This document shows, in pieces, positions 24,070-31,750 of a DNA stretch of 41,267 nucleotides (position 1 is the stretch's first letter; the number at the start of each line of letters is the position of its first letter). The notes beneath the pieces are model-generated. The model had not been told where the DNA came from and made no database searches. It was given only the letters and a program-made list of their open reading frames with translations. The DNA is from Actinomycetospora chiangmaiensis DSM 45062. Lineage in GTDB: Bacteria > Actinomycetota > Actinomycetes > Mycobacteriales > Pseudonocardiaceae. The translations under genes and the position numbers were made by a program. The stretch is from NCBI RefSeq assembly GCF_000379625.1, contig NZ_KB903232.1:1-41267 (forward strand), in the 5' to 3' direction.

Positions 24070-24085
24070 GGTTGACCTCCCAGCC
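24070..24085 (+). promoter_or_regulatory. GGTTG/CAGCC leader stem-loop before 24113
   Basis: Reads GGTTG-ACCTCC-CAGCC, starting 43 nt before the ATG. The CCUCC loop is complementary to the AGGAGG ribosome binding site at 24103-24108, so loop-SD pairing could mask translation. Confidence 0.55.
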
Positions 24086-24112
24086 GTCCGGTCCGTGATG
24101 TCAGGAGGCCCC

Positions 24113-24706
24113 ATGCAGCCCAGCACCGCCGACCAGAGCACCACCCGTCCGGCGCCCGAGACCGACGGGGAGGACCTCCTGCTGCGGCTGACCCGCGAGC
24201 ACCGGGACGCGGCGGGGCTCGTCCTCGCCCTGCAGCGCCGGACCGGGTCCGACGCCGGGGACTCCGTGGCGACGGCCCGGGAGCTGATCACCGACCTCGT
24301 GCGGCACTCGGTGAGCGAGCGGATCCACCTGCTGCCGCTGGTCCGGCGTTTCGTGCCGGAGGGCGACGCCGCGGCCGACCGCATCGACGCCGGCCGGCAG
24401 GAGCTGGAGTACCAGCTCCAGCAGCTCGAGCGACTGCCGATCAACGGCGACTTCTGGGTCCACCTGGAGGCCGTGGACGCCCTGGTCGCCCAGCACGCCG
24501 GCGAGCTGGAGAGCCATGTGTTCCCCGTGCTGGCCGCGGCCTGCCCCGCCGAGGAGCTGGCCGACGCCGGCCGCCGTGCGGCCCGGACCGCCCGCACGGC
24601 GCCCACGCACCCGCACCCGCACACCCCGCGGGAGGGCGCGGCTCTCGCGGCCGCATCCCCGGGTACGGGCCTCGTGGACAAGGTCCGGGACCTGTTCCGG
24701 AGCTGA
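24113..24706 (+). CDS. Hemerythrin/HHE cation-binding domain protein
   Basis: A 197-residue protein whose residues 20-145 form the four-helix HHE pattern. Metal-type residues sit in LTREHRDAAGLVL, LVRHSVSERIHLLPLVRR, HLEAVDALVAQHAGELESHV and FPVLAAACP. A His/Pro-rich linker (PTHPHPHTP) and a final amphipathic helix, GLVDKVRDLFRS, follow. Such proteins bind a di-iron centre and sense or handle O2, NO or peroxide. A strong AGGAGG lies 4 nt before the ATG. A stress-type promoter and the conserved leader stem-loop precede it. Confidence 0.85.
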   Translation: MQPSTADQSTTRPAPETDGEDLLLRLTREHRDAAGLVLALQRRTGSDAGDSVATARELITDLVRHSVSERIHLLPLVRRFVPEGDAAADRIDAGRQELEYQLQQLERLPINGDFWVHLEAVDALVAQHAGELESHVFPVLAAACPAEELADAGRRAARTARTAPTHPHPHTPREGAALAAASPGTGLVDKVRDLFRS

Positions 24707-24720
24707 CGCCCGGCGTCGGG

Positions 24721-24765
24721 CGAAGGGCCCCGTCGGTCAGATAGATCGACCGACGGTGCCCTTCG
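24721..24765. terminator. Hairpin in a repeat-rich spacer between convergent genes
   Basis: CGAAGGGC and CGTCGGTC pair with GACCGACG and GCCCTTCG around an AGATAGATC loop. GCCCTTCGGTCGG recurs at 24758-24770 and 24823-24835, the latter inside the 3' end of the SDR gene, and GAGGGCGCCC-type half-palindromes lie at 24788 and 24818. Confidence 0.65.
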
Positions 24766-24806
24766 GTCGGAGCGGGTCCGACGGGCGGAGGGCGCCCCTC
24801 GACGGT

Positions 24807-25778
24807 CTACCCGACTGAGGGCGCCCTTCGGTCGGGACGTGGGCCGGTCGGCTGGTAGCGGGCCTCGGCCCGACGAGTGAGTGTCGTGAGCGCCCGGAAC
24901 CACGGGGGCTGCTCGGGCAGCGTCCAGCCCGGGCGCGGCACGCTCACGTCGTCCCCGTCGCCGGGCAGCACCCGGGCGAGCAGCCCGGCGAGCCTCGTCG
25001 TCAACCCCGGGGCCACCCCGTGGAGGCGGGCGCCGACCATCGCGGCGGGCGTGAGGAAGCGCTCGGCGCGGCCGGCCAGGGTCGCGGCGACGATGCTGCG
25101 GGCGGCGTGCGGCGCGGACGTCGACAGCACCGGGAGGCTGTCCAGCGCCGCGAACCAGCGGTACTCCGCCTCCCGGTCGCCCGCGACGAGCGCCTGGCGG
25201 GGCGAGCCGGTGCGCAGCAGGCCCGGCATCACCGTGGTGACCGTGATCCCGTGCGGCGCGAGCTCGGTGCGCAGCGCCTCGGAGAAGCCGCGCACCGCGA
25301 ACTTCCCGGCGGTGTAGGGCAGCAGGTGCGGCACCGGCACCGCTCCCCCGACCGAGCTCACGATCCCGATGCGCCCGGACCCGCGCCGACGCATCGCCTC
25401 GGCCGCTCGCAGCACCGGGTACGCGACCGGCCGGAAGACCGCGTCGTGCAGTCCCACCACGTCCGCGCTCGTGAGCGCCTCGACCGGCCCCACGCTGATG
25501 ACCCCGGCGCACGCCACCACCACGTCGAGCCCGCCCAGGGCCGCCTCGGCCGCGTCGACGCAGGCCTCGGCGTGGTCCCGCTCCGCGAGGTCGGAGGGGT
25601 GGACGCTCACCCGCGCGCCGGTGGCCTCGAGCTCGGGCCGCGCGGCCTCGAGGTCGTCGGCGCTGCGGGCGGCGACGGCCAGGTCGTAGCCCGCGCGGCC
25701 CAGTTCGGTCGCCACCAGCAGGCCCAGCCCACGGCTGGCTCCGAGGACGAGGGCTCCGGGTCTCGACGTCGACGTCAT
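24807..25778 (-). CDS. Short-chain dehydrogenase/reductase, long form
   Basis: A 323-residue SDR with GASRGLG (13-19), a second-strand Arg (AARSAD), ACAGV, catalytic Ser in IVSSVGG, and YTAGKFA. It is longer than the SDR at 19141 by a 75-residue C-terminal tail (AAMVGARLHGVAPGLTTRLA onward), typical of CAC2-like membrane-associated SDRs. The last ten codons (RPDRRAPSVG) are made from the intergenic repeat, so the stop may once have lain earlier. No clear stress promoter is seen. The substrate is unknown. Confidence 0.88.
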   Translation of the reverse strand: MTSTSRPGALVLGASRGLGLLVATELGRAGYDLAVAARSADDLEAARPELEATGARVSVHPSDLAERDHAEACVDAAEAALGGLDVVVACAGVISVGPVEALTSADVVGLHDAVFRPVAYPVLRAAEAMRRRGSGRIGIVSSVGGAVPVPHLLPYTAGKFAVRGFSEALRTELAPHGITVTTVMPGLLRTGSPRQALVAGDREAEYRWFAALDSLPVLSTSAPHAARSIVAATLAGRAERFLTPAAMVGARLHGVAPGLTTRLAGLLARVLPGDGDDVSVPRPGWTLPEQPPWFRALTTLTRRAEARYQPTGPRPDRRAPSVG

Positions 25779-25822
25779 CGCTGCGGGTGGACGGCTGGTC
25801 GGCCGGAGTAAACGTCCCGCGT

Positions 25823-25851
25823 CCGGACGGTGCGCTCCGGGTACCGTCCGG
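25823..25851 (-). terminator. Hairpin terminator after the HhH-GPD-like gene
   Basis: CCGGACGGT pairs perfectly with ACCGTCCGG around an 11-nt loop, 19 nt after the minus-strand stop at 25870. Confidence 0.65.
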
Positions 25852-25869
25852 GGCGCTCGACCGCGCGGA

Positions 25870-26529
25870 TCACGCCGCGGCCCGCTCCCTGACCTCGGCG
25901 TAGGCGCCGTCCCGGGCGAGCCGGGCGAGCGCCCCGGTCAGGCGACGCAGCTCCTCCGGGGAGTGGGTGCGGGCGGCCAACCCGTCGGTGTCCGTCGCGA
26001 GACCGAGTTCGCGGGCGGCGCCCACCGCCGCGTCGCCGGCGAAGGGGTACAACTCCGGCCACCACACCTGCACCTCGCGCACGAACGCCTCGGCCGACGG
26101 GGCGTCGACCCCCGGGAGCGCTGCGAGCCGGGCGACCAGGGCCGCCGGGTGGCCGTCGGCGTCCCGCCGCAGCCGCGCGAGGTCGGTCGCGTCGTCCCGC
26201 AGCGCCTCGGCGAGCCGGTGCAGCGCGCCCGCGAGGTCCGAGGCCGCATCGTCCACCGCGGTGCCCTCGCCGCCCTCGACCGACGCGCCGAGGCTCGTCG
26301 CGACGTCGGCGGGGTCGGCCGCGGCGACCTCCGCGGCCGAGCGCCACCGGCCCAGCACCGAGCCGACGGCGTCGGCGGTGGCCGCGGAGTCGCCGTGCGC
26401 GGTCACGACGACGGCGGCCACGAGCAGCCCGAACAGCCGGGCGGTCTCGTCGCCGCGCTCGGGGAGGGCGGCCGTGGGCACGGCGCCCTCGCGTTCGAGC
26501 ACCGCCGTCATGAGCCGTTCGTCGTCCAT
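25870..26529 (-). CDS. HhH-GPD-like (endonuclease III-fold) protein
   Basis: A 219-residue helical protein that fits a divergent actinobacterial relative of endonuclease III. FGLLVAAVVVTAH matches the first core helix. A helix-hairpin-helix-like segment, LAALPGVDAPSAEAFVREVQ, follows, then VWWPELYPFAGDAAVGAARELGL in the place of the catalytic Asp helix. The canonical Lys/Asp catalytic pair and Fe-S cysteines are absent, so it is probably not an active glycosylase. GAGGAGG lies 5 nt before the ATG. It follows the Rieske gene by 12 nt in one operon. Confidence 0.6.
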   Translation of the reverse strand: MDDERLMTAVLEREGAVPTAALPERGDETARLFGLLVAAVVVTAHGDSAATADAVGSVLGRWRSAAEVAAADPADVATSLGASVEGGEGTAVDDAASDLAGALHRLAEALRDDATDLARLRRDADGHPAALVARLAALPGVDAPSAEAFVREVQVWWPELYPFAGDAAVGAARELGLATDTDGLAARTHSPEELRRLTGALARLARDGAYAEVRERAAA

Positions 26530-26541
26530 GGGGACCTCCTC

Positions 26542-27423
26542 TCAGCCGGCCGGGACACCCGGCCAGGTCGCGACCCGCAGCTCCACCCGCCCGTCGCGCA
26601 CCCGTGCGGGGAACGGTGCGGCGGGGGCAGTGGCGGGTCCGTGCATCACCCGACCGTCGTCGAGCCGGAAGACGCTGCCGTGCCAGGGGCACTCCAGGCA
26701 GGCGTCGCCGTCGACGTCGGTCACCTTCCCGTCGGACAGCGGGGCCGAGGCGTGCGGGCAGCGCTGGCCGAGGGCCCGGATCTCGTCGCCTCGGCGCACC
26801 ACCACGACGCGCACCTCGCCCACGCGACGCTCCACCGGCTCGCCGTCCGGAAGATCGGCGACCGCGCCGGCGTCGGTCCAGTCCTCCGGGCCGATGTGGG
26901 GGTAGTCCTCGGCGTGGTTCGCCCCGAGCGCCTGGTGGTAGCTCAGGTGCCCGCCGAGCGCGGCGCCCGCCGAGCCGACCGTCAACGCGGCCCAGCCCCA
27001 CAGCGCGCCGCGGGTGCTGCGTCCGCGCAGCCGCGCGCCGAGGGACATCACGTAGCCCGCGAGCATCGTGATGTTGGCGGCCGCGTGCACGATGCCGACG
27101 CGCTGCTGCTCCTCGTGGGCCTGCGAGTAGTCCGCCCACCCCGCGGCGGCCGTGGGCACGGCCGTCAGCAGCCCGACCCCGATGAGCGCGGCAGCGGGCC
27201 GCCGGGTGCGGGGCACGAGGTCGAGCAGGCCGGCGGAGACGAAGCTGCCGAACGAGGCCTGGGCCAGGATCGGGTGCAGCGGGTGGCCGATCGGCACGCC
27301 GTGCAGGACGTCGGCGATCCTCCGGTCCGTCAGGACCTTGTTCACGAGGTCGCGGGCGGGCGCGGCGACCCGGTCGAGTGCCTCCGCGCGAGCGATCCGG
27401 TCGATGTCGTCGAAGGGGCGCAT
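26542..27423 (-). CDS. DUF2231-Rieske [2Fe-2S] fusion protein
   Basis: A 293-residue protein. Residues 40-165 form a four-helix membrane domain of the DUF2231 type (HGVPIGHPLHPILAQASFGS, then LLTAVPTAAAGWADY and HAAANITMLAGYVMSLG) with several helix-embedded histidines. Residues 185-290 form a Rieske domain with Cys222-x-His224 and Cys245-x2-His248 (RCPHASAPLSDG, CLECPWHGSVF). It probably passes electrons at the membrane to an unknown partner. The ATG at 27421-27423 is preferred over a longer frame to 27474. A GTGT/GGGCAC promoter lies 36 nt upstream. The HhH-like gene follows in the same operon. Confidence 0.87.
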   Translation of the reverse strand: MRPFDDIDRIARAEALDRVAAPARDLVNKVLTDRRIADVLHGVPIGHPLHPILAQASFGSFVSAGLLDLVPRTRRPAAALIGVGLLTAVPTAAAGWADYSQAHEEQQRVGIVHAAANITMLAGYVMSLGARLRGRSTRGALWGWAALTVGSAGAALGGHLSYHQALGANHAEDYPHIGPEDWTDAGAVADLPDGEPVERRVGEVRVVVVRRGDEIRALGQRCPHASAPLSDGKVTDVDGDACLECPWHGSVFRLDDGRVMHGPATAPAAPFPARVRDGRVELRVATWPGVPAG

Positions 27424-27459
27424 GGGCTCGCTCTCTCGGGCGGGGAGTGGTCCCTCCGG

Positions 27460-27486
27460 GTGCCCGACCCCCACCCGCGATCACAC
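27460..27486 (-). promoter_or_regulatory. Stress-sigma-type promoter of the Rieske operon
   Basis: Minus strand: GTGT (27486-27483), a 17-nt spacer, GGGCAC (27465-27460), then 36 nt to the ATG. It lies in the 67-nt gap after the membrane gene stop. Confidence 0.5.
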
Positions 27487-27490
27487 CTGC

Positions 27491-28153
27491 TCAGCGGCCC
27501 TTCTGCTGCTGCTCCTTCTCGCGCTCCCGGCCGGAGCGCTCCGACGCCTCGGCCTCGGCGTCGGGATCGTCCGTCCGGCCGTTCGGGTAGGGCTCCGAGC
27601 CGGGCGGCGGCTCCACGATGCGGGCGCTGAAGAGCATCATCATGACGAAGCCCAGCAGGGCGAGGGCGATGTGCAGGAAGTGGTCCGGTCCGTTGAGCTG
27701 CAGCCAGCCCGGCTGCGCCACGTTCGCCCCGGCCGTCAGCCCCATCAGGTAGATCACCAGGTAGGCGGCGAACTGCAGGACGCACCACCGGCGCGACCAC
27801 CGGCGCGCCACGGTCGCCACCGCGCCGAGCACGGCGGTGACCGCGAGCAGCACCGCGTGGGCCGGGGTGATGAGCAGGTTGAGGACGTGGGCCGGGCTGC
27901 CCGAGGTCGCGTCCGCCACGAACCCCCACACGGCGAGGACCGCCAGCAGCACGCTCTGCCCGGCGAGCAGGGACGTGGCGATCCGCCCGAGGAACCCCTC
28001 GTGGGGCACGGAAGGCTTCGGGTTGCCCTGCTCGTCGTACCCGGACGGGACGTAGGGGCCCGACGAGGAGCGCCCCGCCGCGTCGTGCACCGACGACCGA
28101 CCCGGGTCGTCGCTCTGCGCGGCCGGGTCGTAGTCGGTGGATCGCTCACTCAT
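27491..28153 (-). CDS. Four-helix membrane protein, DUF4383-like
   Basis: A 220-residue protein with a polar N-terminus (1-55). Four membrane helices follow: ATSLLAGQSVLLAVLAVWGF, VLNLLITPAHAVLLAVTAVL, CVLQFAAYLVIYLMGLTAGA and HFLHIALALLGFVMMML. The tail is charged and ends EREKEQQQKGR. The NGPDHFLHIALALLGF segment resembles the last helix of DUF4383 proteins, but the match is loose. The start lies 8 nt after a GGGTTG -10 box and lacks a ribosome binding site, so it is probably leaderless. It sits 45 nt downstream of the selenoprotein formate dehydrogenase; a role as its membrane partner is possible but unproven. Confidence 0.65.
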   Translation of the reverse strand: MSERSTDYDPAAQSDDPGRSSVHDAAGRSSSGPYVPSGYDEQGNPKPSVPHEGFLGRIATSLLAGQSVLLAVLAVWGFVADATSGSPAHVLNLLITPAHAVLLAVTAVLGAVATVARRWSRRWCVLQFAAYLVIYLMGLTAGANVAQPGWLQLNGPDHFLHIALALLGFVMMMLFSARIVEPPPGSEPYPNGRTDDPDAEAEASERSGREREKEQQQKGR

Positions 28154-28161
28154 GGGTCAGG

Positions 28162-28188
28162 CAACCCGATCCGACCCGCCGACCACAC
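28162..28188 (-). promoter_or_regulatory. Stress-sigma-type promoter of the membrane gene at 28153
   Basis: Minus strand: GTGT (28188-28185), a 17-nt spacer, GGGTTG (28167-28162), then 8 nt to ATG. Spacing is the same as at 4909 and 739; the -10 has T instead of A at its fifth base. Confidence 0.45.
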
Positions 28189-28198
28189 CCGGCATCCG

Positions 28199-31100
28199 TC
28201 ACGTCCCGATCCCGGCCCGTCGCCGGTAGGACGCCACGAACTCCGGCAGTGCCGGACCCCGCGGTCGTCGCCCGGGCACGACGTCGCAGGTCCCCGTCTT
28301 GGTGTCCATGATGTGGACGTTGGGGTCGAGCGAGATGCCGATCAGCTCGTTCGCCGCGTCGCCGGTCACCAGGCCGTTCGGCCCCCAGTGCCACGGGAGC
28401 CCGATCTGGTGCACGGTGTGGCCATCGATCCGCAGCGGCTTGCACCGCTCGGTGACCACCACGCGCGCCTCGATCGCCGACCGGGCCGTGACGATCGTGG
28501 CCCACCCGGTGTGCTCCAGGCCGCGCTCGGCCGCCAGCGCCGGCGAGACCTCGACGAACATCTCCGGCGCGAGCTCGGCGAGGTAGGGCGTCCACCGGCT
28601 CATCCCGCCCGCCGTGTGGTGCTCGGCGATGCGGAAGGTCGAGAAGGCGATCGGGTAGACCTCGGAGCCCGGCTGCCCGTCCGGCGGGTTGTACCGGTTG
28701 TCGGGCCGGTCGAAGCGTTGCCGGGCCGGGTTCGCCCGCGATCCGGGGTGCAGCGCGTTGCGTGCCGGGGACTCCTCCGGCTCGTAGTGCACCGGCAGCG
28801 GGCCGTCCGCGAGCCCGGTCGGCACGTAGAGCCACGCCCGACCGTCCGCCTGCATGATGAACGGCTCGTCCCCACCGATGGCGTCCTGCGCCTGCGCCCC
28901 CTCCGGCGGCCGGTACGACGGCGGCTTCTCCGCCTCGAAGTCGGGGACGTCGTGGCCGGTCCAGCGCCCCTGCTCGGGGTCCCACCAGACGTAGGCCTTG
29001 CGCTCGCTCCACGGCCGTCCCTCGGGGTCGGCCGAGGCGCGGTTGTAGAGCACGCGCCGGTTCATCGGCCACGCCCAGCCCCACTCCAGCGCCGCCGGAC
29101 TCTCCCCGCCGGCGGGCTTCCGGCGTGCCGCCTGGTTCACGCCGTCGGCGAACACACCCGAGTAGATCCAGCACCCGCAGGCGGTGGACCCGTCGTCGTG
29201 CAGCTCGGTGTAGCCGGCCACCGGGCTGCCGTCCGCGACCCGGTAGCCCGAGATCTCCCGCAGCACCGCGTGGGCGTCGGGGTCACCGTGCGGCCCCTCG
29301 GTCGGGTAGTCCCAGGTCAGGTCGAGGATCGCCCGGTCCCGGTCGAGCTGGGCGTCCGCGAGGCGGGCGCGGATGCGGTGGCCGAGCTGGTGGACGAACC
29401 ACAGGTCGCTGCGGGCGTCGCCCGGCGGCTCGACCGCCTGGTGGCGCCACTGCAGCAGCCGCTGGGTGTTGGTGAAGGAGCCGGCCTTCTCGATGTGCGT
29501 GGCCGCGGGGAGCAGGAACACCTCGGTGTCGATGTCCTCGGTGCGCATCTCCCCGGTCTCGATCTCGGGGCCGTTCTTCCAGAACGTCGCGGTCTCGATC
29601 TCCTGCAGGTCGCGCACGACGAGCCACTTGAGCTTCGACAGCCCGTGGCGCTGCTGCTGGGAGTTGGTGGTGCCGACGGCCGGGTTCTCCCCGAGGACGA
29701 AGTAGCCCTCGCAGTGGCCGTCGATCATGTTCAGCACGGTGGTGAACGTCGAGTGGTCACCGGTGATCCGCGGCATGCGGTCGAAGTAGTAGTCGTTCTC
29801 CGCGGTGGCTGCCTCGCCCCACCACGCCTTGAGCATGCTGATCATGTAGGAGGGCATGTTCCCCCAGAAGCCCTTCTGCGCGGCGTCCGCAGCGAGGAAG
29901 TCGGAGAGGTGCATCTCCTGGTGGGCGTTGGGCATGGGGATGTAGCCCGGCAGCAGGTCGTAGAGCGTCGGGATGTCCGTCGAGCCCTGGATCGTGGCGT
30001 GCCCGCGCAGCGCCATGATCCCGCCGCCGGGCCGGCCCATGTTGCCGAGCAGCGCCTGCAGGATCGAGGCGCACCGGATGTACTGCACGCCCACCGTGTG
30101 CTGCGTCCAGCCGACCGAGTAGACCCACATCGTGGTGCGCTCGCGGCCGGAGTTCGCGCAGATCGCCTCCGCGACCTGGGTGAACTGCTCGGGGCTCATC
30201 CCGCACACCGACGACACCATCTCGGGCGTGTAGCGCGCGAAGTGGCGCTTGAGCACCTGGTAGACGCAGCGCGGGTGCTGCAGCGTGTCGTCGCGGACGG
30301 GGTCGCCGCGCAGCGTCGCCCCGCCCGACCCGGTGGTCTCGGACTGCCCGAGCAGGTGACTGACCCGGTGGGTCTCGGCGTCGCCGTCGTCGGTCGCGCC
30401 CGGCTCACGGCGGCGCCACTGGTCGCGGTTGCCCGACGCCGCCGCCACCTCGACGCCCTCGTACTGCCAGCTCGAGGTGTCGTAGCTGCGGGTCGCGGGG
30501 TCCCAGCCGGAGAACAGCCCGTCCTCGTCACCCGCGTCGACGAACTCCTCGCGGGTGAGCATGGGGGCGTTGGTGTAGGCGACGACGTAGTCGCGGAAGT
30601 CCCGCTCGTTCGAGAGCACGTAGTTGATCAGCCCGCCGAGGAACGCGATGTCCGTGCCGGGGCGGATCGGGACGTGGGCGTCCGCGACGGCCGACGTGCG
30701 GGTGAAGCGCGGGTCGACGTGGATGATCTTCGCGCCGCGACGCTTGGCCTCCATGACCCACTGGAAGCCCACCGGGTGGGCCTCCGCCATGTTCGAGCCC
30801 TCCAGGACCACGCAGTCGGCCTCCGCGATGTCCTGCTGGGAGTTGGTGGCGCCGCCGCGCCCGAAGCTGGTCCCCAGACCGGGGACGGTGGAGGAGTGTC
30901 AAATGCGCGCCTGGTTCTCCACCTGGACGGCGCCGAGCGCGGTGTAGAGCTTCTTGAGGAGGTAGTTCTCCTCGTTGTCGAGGGTGGCGCCGCCGAGGTG
31001 GGCGATGCCCAGGGTGCGGTTGAGCACCCGGCCCTCGTCGTCGGTGTCCTGCCAGGTCCGTGCCCGGGTGTCCACGACGCGGTCGGCGATCATGTCCATC

Positions 31101-31468
31101 GCCGTGCCGAGGTCGAGGTCCTCCCAGTCGGTGCCCCCCGGGCGCCGGTAGCGGACCTTCGTGATCCGCGACGGCGAGGTGACCAGCGACAGGCTCGACG
31201 AGCCGCGCGGGCAGAGCCGCCCGCGGCTGATCGGCGAGTCGGGATCGCCCTCGATGTGGGTGACCCGACCCTCCTTCGAGTAGATCCGTTGCCCGCAGCC
31301 GACCGCGCAGAACGGGCAGACCGAGCGGGTGACGGTGTCGGCCTCGTCGGTGCGGGGCTTCCAGGGTTCCGGCGCATTGGACCGCGCGGCATCGCCGCGG
31401 CCCAGCGGGTCGGCCCCGGTGAGCTGGCGGAACAGCGGCCAACGGCGGACGAGCTGCAGCGGATCCAC
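28199..31468 (-). CDS. fdoG: Selenocysteine formate dehydrogenase, molybdopterin alpha subunit
   Basis: A 1089-residue Mo/W-bis-MGD enzyme that oxidises formate to CO2. The N-terminal [4Fe-4S] ligands are Cys51, Cys54, Cys58 and Cys86 (SVCPFCAVGC, GRLCPRG). At codon 190 the frame reads VQVENQARI, then TGA (30901-30899), then HSSTVPGLGTSFGRGGATNS. This is the Sec-His site of the FdoG/FdnG family (QARV-U-H). The frame stays open and conserved on both sides (AEAHPVGFQWVMEAKRRGAK), and a SECIS-like stem follows, so TGA is read as selenocysteine. The GTG at 31468 has GAGAGG 8 nt upstream. There is no Tat signal. No beta or gamma subunit, fdhD or sel gene is in the window. Confidence 0.9.
30870..30901 (-). 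promoter_or_regulatory. UGA selenocysteine codon and SECIS-like stem-loop
   Basis: Minus strand: TGA at 30901-30899, a 12-nt spacer, then GTCCCC-GGTCT-GGGGAC (30886-30870). It is a perfect 6-bp stem whose loop carries the GGUCU bases recognised by SelB in E. coli fdhF. The loop begins 18 nt after the UGA, within the range of bacterial SECIS elements. No bulged U is visible in the 5' arm. Confidence 0.85.
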
Positions 31469-31502
31469 GACTACGACCTCTCGGACGACGGCGGGTCGGT
31501 CC

Positions 31503-31518
31503 GGCTGCGAGGTCAACC
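31503..31518 (-). promoter_or_regulatory. GGTTG/CAGCC leader stem-loop before the formate dehydrogenase
   Basis: Minus strand reads GGTTG-ACCTCG-CAGCC, 50 nt before the GTG at 31468, followed by CCGGACCGAC as at ctaD. CACCCT lies 9 nt upstream as a weak -10 candidate. Confidence 0.5.
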
Positions 31519-31701
31519 GCACCGAACAGGGTGCCAGGGACGCGGCCCCGCCGCGCGGTCAGTGCTCCGGCACCGACCCGGCGCGGTGGCAACCGGGTGG
31601 TGCGGGCGCGCGGATGCCCACCACCGTTCGGCCGGTACACCTGTGAGCTCGACGCCGCTACGCTGACCCGGTCCGATCCGCGATCCGATCGGGCTCACTC
31701 G

Positions 31702-31718
31702 GGTTGACGTCTGCAGCT
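31702..31718 (+). promoter_or_regulatory. GGTTG-type leader stem-loop before STAS gene 31751
   Basis: Reads GGTTG-ACGTCTG-CAGCT, pairing with two G-U pairs, 49 nt before the GTG. A TACGCT -10-like box lies further up at about 31659. The 282-nt gap between the divergent genes thus carries one such leader on each strand. Confidence 0.4.
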
Positions 31719-31750
31719 CGTCCGGCGAGCAGCCCGCCCGAGGAGGCACC

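Noticed and set aside
24070..24075. GGTTGACC as a -35 (TTGACC) box of a housekeeping promoter
   Set aside because: No -10 lies 16-18 nt downstream in most copies, and stress-type -10 boxes lie upstream instead.
24721..24840. Direct repeats considered as a CRISPR remnant
   Set aside because: Only two short unequal repeats without regular spacers or cas genes; hairpins between convergent genes explain them better.
30899..30901. In-frame TGA read as a nonsense mutation splitting the formate dehydrogenase
   Set aside because: It falls exactly on the Sec residue of the family, the frame is intact on both sides and a SECIS-like stem follows.
27152..31666. A 1500-codon open frame on the plus strand
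   Set aside because: It lies antisense to three well-supported genes and is a by-product of high GC content; the protein is Arg/Gly/Val-rich with no domain.
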